A DNA stretch of 64,000 nt from Symbiodinium natans (taxonomy: Eukaryota; Sar; Dinophyceae; Suessiales; Symbiodiniaceae): NCBI GenBank assembly GCA_905221605.1, contig CAJNDS010002471.1:142001-206000 (forward strand). The letters are read 5' to 3'. Positions 49,761-60,745 of the stretch are shown one piece after another. A model generated the notes under the pieces. The model did not search any database. It was not told where the DNA came from and saw only the letters and a list, made by a program, of their open reading frames with translations. Each line of letters starts with the position of its first letter. Within the stretch, counting starts at the first letter, position 1. The position numbers and the translations under genes were made by a program.

Positions 49761-49837
49761 CGGGCCCCCCCCCCCTCCCCCCTACCCCCCCCCTCAATGG
49801 TACCCCCCCCTCCCCCTGTGGTGTGGTTGGGGGTTGG

Positions 49838-50190
49838 TTTTAGGGTTTTAGGGTTTTAGGGTTTAGGGTTTACGGTTTAGGGTTTAGGGTTTAGGGTTTT
49901 AGGGTTTTAGGGTTTTAGGGTTTAGGGTTTAGGGTTTACGGTTTAGGGTTTTAGGGTTTAGGGTTTAGGGTTTTCCCCGCGGATGGGGTACTAAGATGAT
50001 CCCCCCCCCTGTGGTGTGGTTGGGGGTTGGTTTTAGGGTTAGGGTTTAGGGTTCAGGGTTTTAGGGTTTAGGGTTTAAGGTTTAAGACTTAAGGTTTAGG
50101 GTTTAGGGTTAGGGTTTAGGTTTTAGGGTTTAGGGTTTAGGGTTTAGGGGTTGAGGGTTTAGGGTTTAGGGTTGAGGGTTTAGGGACCGT
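49838..50190 (+). repeat. Degenerate telomeric region with 8-base units
   Basis: TTTAGGG mixed with TTTTAGGG, TTTACGG and TTGAGGG units, with a duplicated GGTGTGGTTGGGGGTTGGTT lead-in at 49818 and 50011. Two G/C runs follow at 50203-50250. Confidence 0.9.
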
Positions 50191-50571
50191 AGAGTATACC
50201 ATGGGGGGGGGGGGGGATACCATGGGGGGGGGGGGGGGGGGGGGGGGGGCCCAGGACGCTCGACGCTGAACCATATATATATATATATATACAGAGATAT
50301 TTGTGTGTATGCGTGTGTGACACACACACACACCCATTAACCCCATCGTTTTGGGCCCATGCAAGGGTTTGCTCGTTAAGCTACTAACCCGGTCATCCAT
50401 TAACCCGTTCGATTCGGCCCTATGAATGGGCTAATCTGCTACTACTGTTTGCTGAACAAGATAATGATCCCTATTACCCTACACCGTTTTCGACCTTCTG
50501 CCGTCCCTTCCCCAAAAGGGGGGGCAAGGTGATGCATTTCAAGGACCTAACTGACCTAACCAGATCGCCAC

Positions 50572-50645
50572 CCGGAGAAGTGCTCCAGGTTGCGCGCCTC
50601 GCGATGGTAGAAGTCCTCATTCAGCAGGATCAGGTGCGGGTTGCG
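50572..50645 (-). CDS. Exon of unknown protein
   Basis: Acceptor GTTCCTGCAG, donor GG|GTGGCG. Encodes RNPHLILLNEDFYHREARNL then EHFS. Phase in 0, out 2. Confidence 0.65.
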
Positions 50646-50809
50646 CTGCAGGAACCTCGGCGTTAAGATGTCTCAGCTCAGTCTGACTGGGGAGTTGAGG
50701 GGCAGGGGTTTTGGGGCCAACCCCAAGTCAAACCAGCTATCCTGACCTGCGAATGATCCCTAAACCCTAAACCCTAAACCCTAAACCCTAAACTCTGAAG
50801 GCCCTAAAC

Positions 50810-50894
50810 TCTGAAGGCCCTAAATTCTTGATTCGATTCCAGAAGCCGCCGATCGCAGCCGCGGAGGATGATGACCCCCAACAGCTTCATGATC
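50810..50894 (-). CDS. Exon of unknown protein
   Basis: Acceptor AGCCCTCTGAG, donor GTTTAG within a CTAAACTCTGAAGGC tandem. Encodes IMKLLGVIILRGCDRRLLES then NQEFRAFR. CCCTAAA lies on the left and TTTAGGG on the right. Confidence 0.6.
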
Positions 50895-50924
50895 CTCAGA
50901 GGGCTTGAAGGCGTAATGTTGGTT

Positions 50925-51028
50925 TAGGGTTTAGGGTTTAGGGTTTAGGGTTTAGGGTTTAGGGTTTAGGGTTTAGGGTTTAGGGTTTAGGGTTGAGGGT
51001 TGAGGGTTGAGGGTTGAGGGTTTAGGGA
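50925..51028 (+). repeat. Telomeric array with TTGAGGG tail
   Basis: Ten TTTAGGG units then four TTGAGGG units. Confidence 0.95.
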
Positions 51029-51375
51029 TTAAGATGGAGGCTCCGGTGGCTCTACGGTTTAGGAGCTTCCGGAGGTCTAGTCAAGCTAAAGGGCGTGCAA
51101 TTCGGGCCGGTTCGGATCATATCGAACCTTCAAGCACAAACTAAAGTACACGTGCTGCACTCCTCCACCTTCAGTTCTATCATGCCGGTTCTGTGGTTGA
51201 GATCCAAGGCAAGATTTCCAGACTTAAAACCTTCAGGGTTCCTCAACCCTGAATACCCAAAATACCCTAAACCCTATTGTATCCAGGCTTGAACCCTAAC
51301 ACCCTTTTTTTTGACTCCAGGCTCAGCCCTAACACCTTAAACCCTAAACGCCCTGAACCCTTTTTTTTTTACTGG

Positions 51376-51448
51376 GGTTTAGGGTTTAGGGTTTAGGGTT
51401 TAGGGTTTAGGGTTTAGGGTTTAGGGTTTAGGGTTTAGGGTTTAGGGT
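51376..51448 (+). repeat. Interstitial telomeric array TTTAGGG
   Basis: Ten units after a run of ten Ts. Confidence 0.95.
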
Positions 51449-51575
51449 TTCACGGAGTCTTTGCCTTGGTTCCAGAGCTTAGGTCCTTCAAGGCAGTGCA
51501 GGTAAGCCACTCTTTGGCTCGTAGCGAATCCTCCGGGCGAGGTAGTCATTTTGAATCAAAACGACAAAGGCTTTC

Positions 51576-52168
51576 ATGGTCTTTTGCAGTGTAGGTTTCT
51601 GCCTTGGTACACTTCTCGCTTGGTGCGCTAGGGGTCTAGGATTTAGGGAGGGAACTGCCGCTCAAGACTTAAGACTTACTGGCATAATGTTGGGCCGTCA
51701 GAAAAAAGCCGAATCAGGGATCGAGTTCGTAGGCTGTGAGCAGCTTTTGCCAGACGACTCTGGCAAAAGCTGCCCACCTTGCATCTCCATTCCATACACT
51801 GTGAAACATGGAACCGCCGATGTTGTCGGTTTAGGGTTTAGGGTTTAGGGTTTAGGGTTTAGGGTTTAGGGTTTAGGGTTTAGGGTTTAGGGTTTAGGGT
51901 TTAGGGTTTAGGGTTTAGGGTTTAGGGTTTAGGGTTTAGGGAGGGTTTAGGGGGGTGATTTCAGAGGCACTTCAAGATGAGGCAGGAGTTGCAAACTACA
52001 AGCGCCTATCGCGAAGCAAGCGCTCAGACTTGTGAAATGGAACAGAACGACTCCATGCCGATGTGCAGCCGGACGGAATGCCACGACTTCAAGCCCTACA
52101 CGCCCTTGTTTTGTTTCCTATGTTGCTTACGGTCTTTGGTCTTGGTTCTAGAAAGCGAGGAAACTTGA
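51576..52168 (+). CDS. Plus-strand gene segment split by a telomeric array
   Basis: Block 51576-51830 includes TAAQDLRLTGIMLGRQKKAE, SGIEFVGCEQLLPDDSGKSC and PPCISIPYTVKHGTADVVG and ends at G|GTTTAG. Block 51977-52168 encodes MRQELQTTSAYREASAQTCE, MEQNDSMPMCSRTECHDFKP and onward to LVLESEET then TGA. The array 51833-51945 would be the intron between them, though the exact acceptor is unclear. Confidence 0.55.
51833..51945 (+). repeat. Interstitial telomeric array TTTAGGG
   Basis: Sixteen perfect units starting at a candidate splice donor. Confidence 0.95.
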
Positions 52169-52699
52169 AAGAAGGTAAGGAGGAAAGAAAGACGAACCCT
52201 AAACCAAAAGCCCGAAACCTTAAACACCAACCCATCCCGAAACCGAAACCCTAAAACCCTGAACTTAAACCCTCTCCCCAACCCTAAACGCTGAACATGA
52301 GAACAAAACAATCGGACCAGAAAAGCCTGGCTCCCCCCCCCAAAACCAACCTCCTTCAACCAGGTTTAGGGTTGAAATAGGGTTTAGGATTCAGGGTTAA
52401 GGGCATAAGGTCCCTCAAAGCTATGCTTTGGGAGCCTTGAGGCAGGGAGGGGTTAGGGTTTAGGGTTTAAGGTTTAGGGTTTAGGGCCTAGTTTAGGGTT
52501 TAGGGGGATTCAGGGTTAAGGGCACAGGGTCCCTCAAAGCTATGCTTCGGGAGCCTTGAGGTGCGGAGGTACACGGCCCTTCTCCACGCTGAAGAAGCCT
52601 CAGATGTTTGGGATTCGAGGGCTTGGCATTAGAGTTGCGGCAGCACGCCGGCCGTCAAAGAGATGCGCTTGAGAGATGAGGCTTTTGCAGGTTTCAGGA

Positions 52700-52911
52700 T
52701 TCAAGGACATGACTTCGGAAGCCACTTTGGGGGGGGGGGGGGGGGGGGGCTCGTTGTGTGTAGAGATTGCTGGGGGCTTGGGGTGCGAGATCGTGCCAGT
52801 GCAAGCCTGAAGGCGAATCAGCATTCCCCAACTCTACAGGGAACCCCAATCTCAAAACTCCAACATCGACCAAGCATTCCCATGCAGAATCACGCGAGAG
52901 CCGCTGTCTAA
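52700..52911 (+). CDS. Candidate terminal exon after a G run
   Basis: Downstream of a 19-nt G run, the plus frame encodes VRDRASASLKANQHSPTLQG then TPISKLQHRPSIPMQNHARA and a stop. Confidence 0.4.
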
Positions 52912-53002
52912 ACTTCGGCCAACAATAAAACTAAGTTTTTACCAGACAAACCCTAAACCCCAAGCCATGAACCCTAAACCCTAAACCCTAAACCCCAAAT
53001 AC

Positions 53003-53102
53003 TCAGAGTCCGACCATCCAGGAGGTGGAGCACTGCACGCCAGCGGTCCGGCGCGTGCTGCAGGGGGCGGTCGGTTCGTTGCACATCTTGAACCCCCGGT
53101 TG
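53003..53102 (-). CDS. Exon of unknown protein
   Basis: Acceptor CTAAACCCAG, donor A|GTATTT. Encodes QPGVQDVQRTDRPLQHAPDR then WRAVLHLLDGRTLS. TTTAGGG lies to the right and CCCTAAA to the left. Confidence 0.65.
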
Positions 53103-53207
53103 CTGGGTTTAGGGCTTAGGGTTTAGGATTTAGGGTTTAGGGTTTCGGGTTTAGGATTAGGGTTTCGGGTTTTCAGAGTTTAGGTTTTCAGGGTTTAGGG
53201 TTTAGAT

Positions 53208-53478
53208 AGTACGATGGCAGCTGTGGGCGCAACATGCAAGCAGAGAAAGCTGTAACCACAGGAGCAAGCCGCGGAGACACTTCCCCGAACAATCCTAGAA
53301 ACGCTAATATATGAATGACAAAAACAAGTATAGGCCCCCGAATTGTGATCCTTTCTTTGAGAGGCATAGTGTTGTGGCTCGGCATGGGGATTGCGAAAAT
53401 GAATCCTCTACTTCCTAACAGCTTTTTGCAAGAAATCGAGGTTCCCCGGTTGTTTTTCTTCGAAGCTCGCAGTTCCAA
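53208..53478 (-). CDS. Exon with one membrane segment
   Basis: Encodes MELRASKKNNRGTSISCKKL, LGSRGFIFAIPMPSHNTMPL, KERITIRGPILVFVIHILAF and LGLFGEVSPRLAPVVTAFSA and onward. Residues 48-63 form a likely transmembrane helix. Donor probably GTACTA near 53208. Product unknown. Confidence 0.55.
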
Positions 53479-53634
53479 TTCTTGAGCCGATGCCCCATCC
53501 TTCTGCTGGGAAAACCTGAAGCTCTTCGAGTTTTGAATCGAAACTTTGTTAACCCTAAATGCTGAACCCTAAGGCCTACTTTTGAGAATTTGAAAGAAGC
53601 GCCTCGTTTTTTCGAGCTGTGTGTAGGAACTCTT

Positions 53635-54006
53635 CTACTTCTGTAAAGCATGGTATGGTTTGTACATACACAGTAGGTAGAGCAAACATTGTACTGCCAA
53701 TACATCTAGTACATGCACTGAGCACATGGCAATTCTAAGGACTGAGGATGTAACCCTCAAACCTGAGCCATGCAAGCCCCAAATCCACACATGCAAAACC
53801 CTTCGAACTGAAGCATCATGAATCATGACACCTCGATGAGGTTTTTGGGGCCGATCGGAAAGTTGAGCTCCGAGCGGAGTGGGTGGAGAACCTTGCAACG
53901 ACTGGCCAGGGCTACCCCAAACTTTGGCTTCGGATTCTGTGCACTTTGCGTTTCGCAAACAGAAGACTCTTAAACCCAATAAGGGAAACCATGAAGGATC
54001 CCCCAC
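53635..54006 (-). CDS. Candidate minus-strand ORF
   Basis: 123 codons including SDRPQKPHRGVMIHDASVRR then VLHVWIWGLHGSGLRVTSSV and a hydrophobic C-terminal segment (VLDVLAVQCLLYLLCMYKPY). No family recognised. Confidence 0.4.
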   Translation of the reverse strand: MGDPSWFPLLGLRVFCLRNAKCTESEAKVWGSPGQSLQGSPPTPLGAQLSDRPQKPHRGVMIHDASVRRVLHVWIWGLHGSGLRVTSSVLRIAMCSVHVLDVLAVQCLLYLLCMYKPYHALQK

Positions 54007-54052
54007 TAGCCTACCCTGTGGGCCTTAGGTTTCGAGGTTTCGGGGGTTACCC

Positions 54053-54087
<35 letters not shown>

Positions 54088-54209
54088 CGGAGGTTTGCTT
54101 CCTTGGTGGCTGTTTGGAGCCAAGGAGCCGGTTGTGGAGCCCTATCGGGCAAATGGGAAGGGTATGAGCGGTATGAGGTTTAGGGTGCAGGGTTTAGGGG
54201 TGAGGTTTG

Positions 54210-54433
54210 CTTGTCAAGGCCCAGATGGGTCTGGTGACCAAAAGCCCGGGGTTTTGTGGGACATTGAGGCCGTGGAGTTGGGATGGAGGCAACTGAGGAA
54301 CTTCCTGAAACCCAGCGGAGATTTGAACAGCTTGATTCTACAGGCACACGCAGTGCCAAGAAGCATACTCAGCCTCTTTAGCAAACTAGAACTTGAATCC
54401 GCGGCGCCCTCCATCTCCCGCCTGACTTCCTAA
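54210..54433 (+). CDS. Terminal exon of unknown protein
   Basis: Encodes GSGDQKPGVLWDIEAVELGW, RQLRNFLKPSGDLNSLILQA, HAVPRSILSLFSKLELESAA and PSISRLTS then TAA. It lies downstream of a 32-nt G run (54056-54087). Confidence 0.55.
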
Positions 54434-54789
54434 GCAAATCCGCACTACGCTGTCGAAGAACAAACCCTTCAACCCGTAAAGGGAAAACTGACCGGAACAG
54501 GGTGCAAGGTCGACTTCGTCGATCATACCTGGTGGTTCGAAGGCTTAAGCCCGAATCCTAAAGCGGGTTTGCACCTCCTAAGCCAGCGCCCTGGACTTGT
54601 CGGAGGGGAGTTGAGGGAGCTATGGCTACCGAGATTTTTGGACAAACAGTGGCTCTTCGTTCTCGACCCCGTGTTATCGGCTATGGGATCCAAGCTCTAG
54701 AGCTGGCTCCTAAACCCTAAACCACGAAAGGGCTGGCCGAAGCGTGCATATGGAGGCTTCCACTGTGGGACTGGGCCTGGAGAGTCCCG

Positions 54790-55011
54790 ATGCAGAACGA
54801 TGGGGCTTGCACTGTTTGGATTTTTGTAAAATTGGAAGCTGAGGGTGCGCGGGTTCAGTGTAAAAGAAGGGTGAGTACGTGGGTTTACGCATTTCTTTGT
54901 AAGGGGTGGACCGGTTCCATCAGAAACCGGAAGCAGGCAAGCCTAAACTCAGGGTGTTCCGAGGTGGCAAGTCGGGTTAAGCGACTTCAAAGATTTGACA
55001 CGGGCATGTGA
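54790..55011 (+). CDS. Candidate plus-strand exon
   Basis: Encodes MQNDGACTVWIFVKLEAEGA, RVQCKRRVSTWVYAFLCKGW and TGSIRNRKQASLNSGCSEVA and onward to TGA. Confidence 0.45.
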   Translation: MQNDGACTVWIFVKLEAEGARVQCKRRVSTWVYAFLCKGWTGSIRNRKQASLNSGCSEVASRVKRLQRFDTGM

Positions 55012-55220
55012 CACGCAAGCCTAGCCTGTCAGCTGACAAACAAACCGGAGGGGAAGTTGTCTGAAATGGGGGTTCACGACAATGGGGGGACCTAAATGAG
55101 TGCTTCGTTGCCAAGCCGCAGATCCCATCCTTGAGCAGTTGCAAAGCACGGCCCATCTGGACACACTCACGCCTTGTTTAGGGTTGAGGGTTTAAAGTTT
55201 AGGGTTTAGGGTTTGGAGTT

Positions 55221-55566
55221 TTGGGTTTAGGGCGCTTTGCCACTAAAAGGTTCACAGGACAACCGATGCTCTCTTTCAGCCACGCAATATCGCTTGCTGG
55301 GCATGTGGTCGCCACAATGGAAAGCTGTGCTGGCGGAATCTCTTTTCGAAAAAAACTTGCGTGTTTGGAGGCCTTTACTTTTTCCGTCGAAGTTGATCGG
55401 CCAGCCTCCTACTGACCTATTGATGCCGCGCCTCATCTGCGTAGTGTTCCGCCGTGCTTGGCGGTCGTTCGCGAGATCCAACCTGCACGCGAACTTAGGG
55501 GCGGAAGAACACAGACTCTGGAGCTCAACGCTGTTTGGATCGAAATCAGAAGGTGCAGACTCATAG
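55221..55566 (+). CDS. Plus-strand coding region, two frames
   Basis: One frame gives SHAISLAGHVVATMESCAGG then ISFRKKLACLEAFTFSVEVD. The other gives LLGMWSPQWKAVLAESLFEK then NLRVWRPLLFPSKLIGQPPT. Both are protein-like, so an unresolved splice is possible. Confidence 0.4.
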
Positions 55567-55904
55567 CATCCCGTGGCAGGCTTCTTGCAACAGTAAGAGA
55601 AACCTTTCATGCCCTCAAAAGGTTGATTCGCAGAAGAACCAGCCACATGAAATGATACAGAGTGATTCTTAGAAGGGCGGACAGCGCTGAGGAAGTAGCA
55701 TTTGAGGAGAGCTCTAGATTCTGAATAAAAAACCAGATCCCACGTCAGCTTTTTGTGTCCCTTTAGGATGCCCTGAGCTCCAAAACTTCAAATACCTAAA
55801 CCCTAAACCCGAAACCCTAAACCCTAAACCCTAAACCCTAAAGAGCCTGGAGCTCATGGACTGGATGCCAACAAAGTTATGGGGTTCGGGATGCAGGTTG
55901 GGGT

Positions 55905-56027
55905 TAAACCCTAAACCCTAAACCCTAAACCCTAAACCCTAAAGTCTACAAGCCTAAACCCTAAACCCTAACCCCTAAACCCTAACCCTAAACCCTAAAC
56001 CCTAAACCCTAAACCCTAAACCCTACA
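55905..56027 (-). repeat. Interstitial telomeric array CCCTAAA
   Basis: About fifteen units with three breaks. Confidence 0.95.
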
Positions 56028-56659
56028 TGGCATTTAAAAGTGAACACCTCCTCGTATTTCAGGCTCAGGGGCTGCTCCAAGAAGCGCAGCTGCAGCGACT
56101 TGACGTCCCCAGGTGTCGTCAAGAGCACATCACCTCAGCTGCGGTTGAGGTGGGCTTGAGTTGGAATTAGGGCCGGGGTTCTAGGTCTGAAGGTGCATGC
56201 GCGTGTGCGGCGGGGGAACCTAGATCTCCAGAGTTTGCCACTCGTAAGCTCCGCCCCAGTACACCCTAACAGAAAAGGGCCCTGAATTCACTTGAGGTTT
56301 TTGGATATTAGGGGTTCTGTGGTTGTTCTGTAATTAGGTTCGGCATCCTGGGTTAAATAGAGGCATCCTCGATTTCCATCATGTTGTTCTAGGAATTCCT
56401 TTTTTGAATCGAAAATATTTTCTTGGAGCTATGAATAGGAAATCCTGCGTTAGTTGTTGGGAAAACCTCGATGTACCCTATTTTCCAATGGACAACTTCT
56501 GTCTATTTATTCGAGTTTTCAAGAGGAATGCCGCCTTTTTGTCCAGCTGTGCATGTGGGAGCGTTCTACAAAGTACAATAGAAAGAACATTTTTTATGTA
56601 GTACACATAGCAAAGTTAGCGCAACATGTAGTGCGTGCACACACATATATATATATATA

Positions 56660-56967
56660 TTCCATATATATCTATATGTATAGCCTAGAACAGTCTCCAT
56701 GGCCCCCCGGTTTGCCGTCAGGCAAGGCTCCACTTCAGCTTCAATGTTCTGCTTGCCATTGCTCAGCTTGGCTCTGTTGAGCTTCATTGCTACTGGCAGC
56801 CTTTTGCAAAACCTCACTCGCTTGGCAGTGCACAGCCGAACGATGGGTACGTTTATGTCACCAGTGAACACGTTGTTAAGAGGACCCATGTAACACGGTG
56901 GCCTTCTTTTGACGAAGCATCTGTTCGCTATAGTCGAAGCTTCTTTTTCCCGCGACAAATAGAACAA
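56660..56967 (-). CDS. Candidate minus-strand coding block
   Basis: Encodes FYLSREKEASTIANRCFVKR, RPPCYMGPLNNVFTGDINVP, IVRLCTAKRVRFCKRLPVAM and KLNRAKLSNGKQNIEAEVEP and onward. An overlapping plus ORF (56699-56893) starts at an ATG and has a hydrophobic segment (MFCLPLLSLALLSFIATGSL), so strand is uncertain. Confidence 0.4.
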
Positions 56968-57407
56968 ACCACTATTAACCTATTAAACGAAAATAAAAAG
57001 CACTCAAGCTTCTTGCTAGTCAGCTAATCTTGGCCAGGACTTCGCCGGATATTTCGGGTTGACTTGCATTTAACAAAACGCTGTAGATAAATTCTAGGGT
57101 CCTCAAGGGATTGGGTCACATACCCCCCTGGAACTCCCCCTTAAGGACCCTGTAGAAATAGGGCGCTTCAGGACCACGAGCCGAACCGACTTCTTCATGG
57201 AAAATCTTGTTACAACATGAACCAAGAGCCTTGGCGAAGTGAGCATGTGCGCCACAGAAAAACTCCAAGAAGTAATGGAGCTTCGGTCGAAAAAAGCAAC
57301 TGAAACTCCATGTGCGCCATGCGCGCGATGGGGCGTCGCGTCTGGTCCAACAGTCTAAACGCTCTTGCCGTGTCCAAAAACTGAATGCTTCCCAGGCTGG
57401 GCTAGTA

Positions 57408-57500
57408 TACCCTATAACCCCTCAAAAAAGGGTCTTTTTGTAGGGTTGAATTATTATACCCTATAACCCCTCAAAAAGGTCTTTTTGTAGGGTTGAATTC
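57408..57500 (+). repeat. 48-bp tandem duplication
   Basis: TATACCCTATAACCCCTCAA then AAAGGGTCTTTTTGTAGGGT TGAATT occurs twice in tandem. Confidence 0.85.
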
Positions 57501-57544
57501 TGGGATTCTAAGGCCGCATAGCCCATCCTGGTCAACAGAGATAC

Positions 57545-57714
57545 CCAGATCTTCCAAAACCCCTTAATTAAGGAATATACCCTAATTTATACAAAGGATC
57601 CTTATTAGGAATTAAGGTATATACCTTAATTAAGGTATATACCCTAATTCCTAGTAAGGATCCTTAGTATAAATGAGGGTATATTCCTTAATAAAGGGGT
57701 TTTGGAAGATCTGG
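57545..57714. mobile_element. Family G palindromic MITE, copy 3 (expanded)
   Basis: Same CCCAGATCTTCCAAAACCCC ends with a duplicated internal AT-rich segment, and GATA on both flanks as a possible target duplication. Confidence 0.85.
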
Positions 57715-58080
57715 GGATACAACAAACTCCGAGCGGCCATTTCGCACGATGCGGCCGAGGCGTTCGGAAAGGGCAACCTGGCTTTCATCCGGTGCAAATC
57801 TTGGATTCTCCGCTTGAGCCCTGATACCCTGTGAAGCATGTAGGAACTACGGTGTGGTTTGTAAAGGGTTTAGGATTTAGGGCCTAGGGTTTATAATGTT
57901 TAGGGATAGGGCCGTAGGCTTACAGCCATGAACGGCCCAGCTAACAAGACACTGGCCCCACAACTTCTTTCCGTGCAAGGCGCGGCAAGACTTGACAACA
58001 ACATATGTCTTGTCATGGCTCATCAGAGGAGAGTATATGTAAGCTCAAGGCGACACACTTCGGCCTGGCGCCATGTGAAT

Positions 58081-58157
58081 CCCTAAACCCTAAACCCTAA
58101 ACCCTAAACCCTAAACCCTAAACCCTAAACCCTAAACCCTAAACCCTAAACCCTAAG
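58081..58157 (-). repeat. Interstitial telomeric array CCCTAAA
   Basis: Eleven perfect units. Confidence 0.95.
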
Positions 58158-58168
58158 CATAAGGAAAC

Positions 58169-58399
58169 TTGGAATACCTTTTCCTCACGATCTTGCATCC
58201 TGGACCAGCTCAACCCAACAAACTGCCAGCGCCTGTATCCAGAAAATTTGAAAACCTCTCCTGCTCACCTTACTCTTCTAAGCACGAGGCCCGGGACAGA
58301 ATTTTGCTTCCTGCATTCTGTGCATATTGGACAGTGCGCTACATACGTCCTGAGCCTTATAAGAACGTAGGAGGTCTGGGTAAAAATGTCTCGTCGTGA
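58169..58399 (+). CDS. Terminal exon of unknown protein
   Basis: Encodes EYLFLTILHPGPAQPNKLPA, PVSRKFENLSCSPYSSKHEA, RDRILLPAFCAYWTVRYIRP and EPYKNVGGLGKNVSS then TGA, shortly after a CCCTAAA array. Confidence 0.5.
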   Translation: MEYLFLTILHPGPAQPNKLPAPVSRKFENLSCSPYSSKHEARDRILLPAFCAYWTVRYIRPEPYKNVGGLGKNVSS

Positions 58400-58506
58400 T
58401 GGCCAATAATCTCAACCACAGTGTACAATTCAAAAGCCCTCATGCCAGAAAATAACCCTAAACCCTAAACCCTAAACCCTGAACCCTGAACCCTGAACCC
58501 TAAACC

Positions 58507-59035
58507 CTAAACCCTAAACCCTGCACGGTGTGTCAGCACCATGGCCACTATGGGGTGCCAACATTCAGGGAGAAGAGGGACAGTTTCGAGGGGTCGATTC
58601 CGCAGGTCGTCATTCAAAATAGTATTAGCAAAATTTGCGTTTCCCCCGACGAAGCAAGTCCTCCTCTCCCCAATTCCATACATCCCGCGCGCTTTCCTTG
58701 GTCGAAATCGGGCTCCCACCTCCGTCGCGTGCATTTGTTCCAGCTTCAATCGCTTGGGTTCACACAAATGTGGGGAGCACTTTCCCGTCTCTGCTGAAGG
58801 ACGAGCATTTCGCGATGTTAGCGCTATGCGCATGCTGCTCGCGAACTCGGGTCATCGCATGATTCACCATCGCCATGATCTTACACTGTCTGGGGTCCGT
58901 GCTGACTAAAAGTGTGCCGACGTGGACCGCAAACACAGGGCACGACATGCGCACGGCAGTGCGGTAGGATTCGAACATTATCGCGCGTTCAAGCGCCCTG
59001 CATGCCCGCGAGAAGGGAAAGCAAGTGCCTGCCAT
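58507..59035 (-). CDS. Minus-strand gene segment, unknown product
   Basis: The upstream block (59035 to about 58770) encodes RACRALERAIMFESYRTAVR, MSCPVFAVHVGTLLVSTDPR, QCKIMAMVNHAMTRVREQHA and HSANIAKCSSFSRDGK. The downstream block, in another frame, encodes CEPKRLKLEQMHATEVGARF, RPRKARGMYGIGERRTCFVG and GNANFANTILNDDLRNRPLE then TVPLLPECWHPIVAMVL. A splice near 58760-58790 is needed. CCCTAAA repeats follow (58452-58525). Confidence 0.5.
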
Positions 59036-59239
59036 GTTTGCGCAACATCGAGCGAGCGCAGTATACCGAACCGAGGCGGGAGTGCGATATCGACCACGGA
59101 ATGTGCACAGGACCTAGGGGAGCATTGCGAGAGCGATGCCCTAACTTTGCTTTCGCGATGACCGTGTCGAAAACCTGTGGACCGAGCGCAGGCGAGAACC
59201 TGCTTCCGACGGGATCACCATAAAGGCCCTGGTACTCTT

Positions 59240-59610
59240 AGCGTTGGGACCTTTAGGATCCGAAACCTAACCTGAAATACCCTCTCTATCCTACTTACCT
59301 ATAGGTAGCCCCCAAAAACCCTAAATAACCCCTGAGGTCCCTTATGAGGGTCCCCCCTTGATTTAACATTCAAATACCTCATCCTTATAGGTAGCCCCTA
59401 AACACAACCCCTAAATAACCCCTGGGGTCCCTAAACCCTAAACCCTAAACCCTAAACCCTAAACCCTAAACCCTAAACCCTAAACCCTAAACCCTAAACC
59501 CTAAACCCTAAACCCTAAACCCTAAACCCTAAACCCCACAAAAAACCTAAATAACCTCTGAGGTCCCTTCTAAGGGCCCCTCCTTTGAGTCCCTTGATTT
59601 AACCTTCAGC
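59240..59610 (+). repeat. Partial tandem repeat with embedded telomeric array
   Basis: AACCCTAAATAACCCCTGAG plus GTCCCTT recurs three times (about 59316, 59403, 59545), with TATAGGTAGCCCC leads. A 15-unit CCCTAAA array (59430-59534) has expanded inside one copy. Confidence 0.8.
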
Positions 59611-59736
59611 CCGGGAGTCCCTAAACCCTAAACCCTAAACCCTAAACCCTAAACCCTAAACCCTAAACCCTAAACCCTGACACGTTTCGAAGCAGCCCGG
59701 CTCGCCTCGAGGTCAAGGGATCGGTCGCATTTAAAG

Positions 59737-60256
59737 GTCGACACGCGCTTCTGCACCACCGTGGAGAAGCAGTTCCTTTACGATGTTCGGGGGTCCGTAT
59801 TCTAAGGGGATCCTACTATATTTGGGGGGCTATATTAGGGGTCCCTTACCCTAAACCCTAAACCCGAAACCCTAAACCTGATGAAGCTAAAGTCTGTCAG
59901 GACACTGCAGCACGGAGCGGGAAAGGCTGATCAGCGCTGGCGGCACTACGAGGCAAACGATGCGTGAACCTGAGTCGGTTCAGGGTTTAGGGTTTAGGGT
60001 TTAGGCCAATCTGCTTTGGGTTGCTGAAGATGTTGGGAGTTCGACTGTGGAACAAGACCTTGGATGGCGCAAGAAACCGTTGGTCATTCCAAATGAAATA
60101 GTGGAATTTAAGCTGAGGAATGAGAACTGTAGGGCGCACGAGAAAGTCCCAAAACCGAACATGCCGAATACACAGGCCTGGTCAGCACATCTGCTCTTTC
60201 AAAGATTTTGGTTCAGCACATCGCCGTTGCATGGTTGGGAGATGTTGCGGCTGTGA
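59737..60256 (+). CDS. Plus-strand gene segment, unknown product
   Basis: Exon 59737-59784 encodes VDTRFCTTVEKQFLYD and its donor GTTCGG is the edge of a family C element. Exon 59911-59963 encodes HGAGKADQRWRHYEAND with donor GTGAAC. Upstream, SSPARLE may join across a 25-nt intron. Downstream (60020-60256) all three frames look plausible, the longest being STVEQDLGWRKKPLVIPNEI and onward. Confidence 0.45.
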
Positions 60257-60514
60257 AGGAGAGTTGACTCACGAGATGCACACCTCCGAAGGACTAGCGG
60301 AAACCCGCCCCCCCAACGAGGTGAGCAGCCACTCGCGTGCATCAGCGCCAGCCTGACCGATGTGGATGCAATTTCTTCACGGGCTTGAGAGGTTTAGGGT
60401 TTAGGGTTTAGGGTACCTTGTCATCTGGTTCCTCATATTACGCGACAAAGACCCCACGTTAGTTGAGCCTAGCCGGAAGCTCCAGGGCCTGGGGTTCTCA
60501 GGTCGGGGCCTAAA

Positions 60515-60693
60515 GGGTTTATAGGGTTTATAGAGTTTATAGGGTTTATAGGGTTTATAGGGTTTATAGGGTTTATAGTTTATAGGGTTTATAGGGTTTA
60601 TAGGGTTTATAGGGTTTATAGGGTTTATAGGGTTTATAGGGTTTATAGGGTTTATAGGGTTTATAGGGTTTATAGGGTTTATAGGGTTTAGGC
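60515..60693 (+). repeat. TTTATAGGG nonamer array
   Basis: About nineteen TTTATAGGG units, a nine-base relative of the telomeric heptamer, then two TTTAGGC units and a G run at about 60711. Confidence 0.95.
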
Positions 60694-60745
60694 TTTAGGC
60701 TTTAGGGGGGTGGGGGGGGGGGGGGCTGCAACAAGTTAGAAACAT

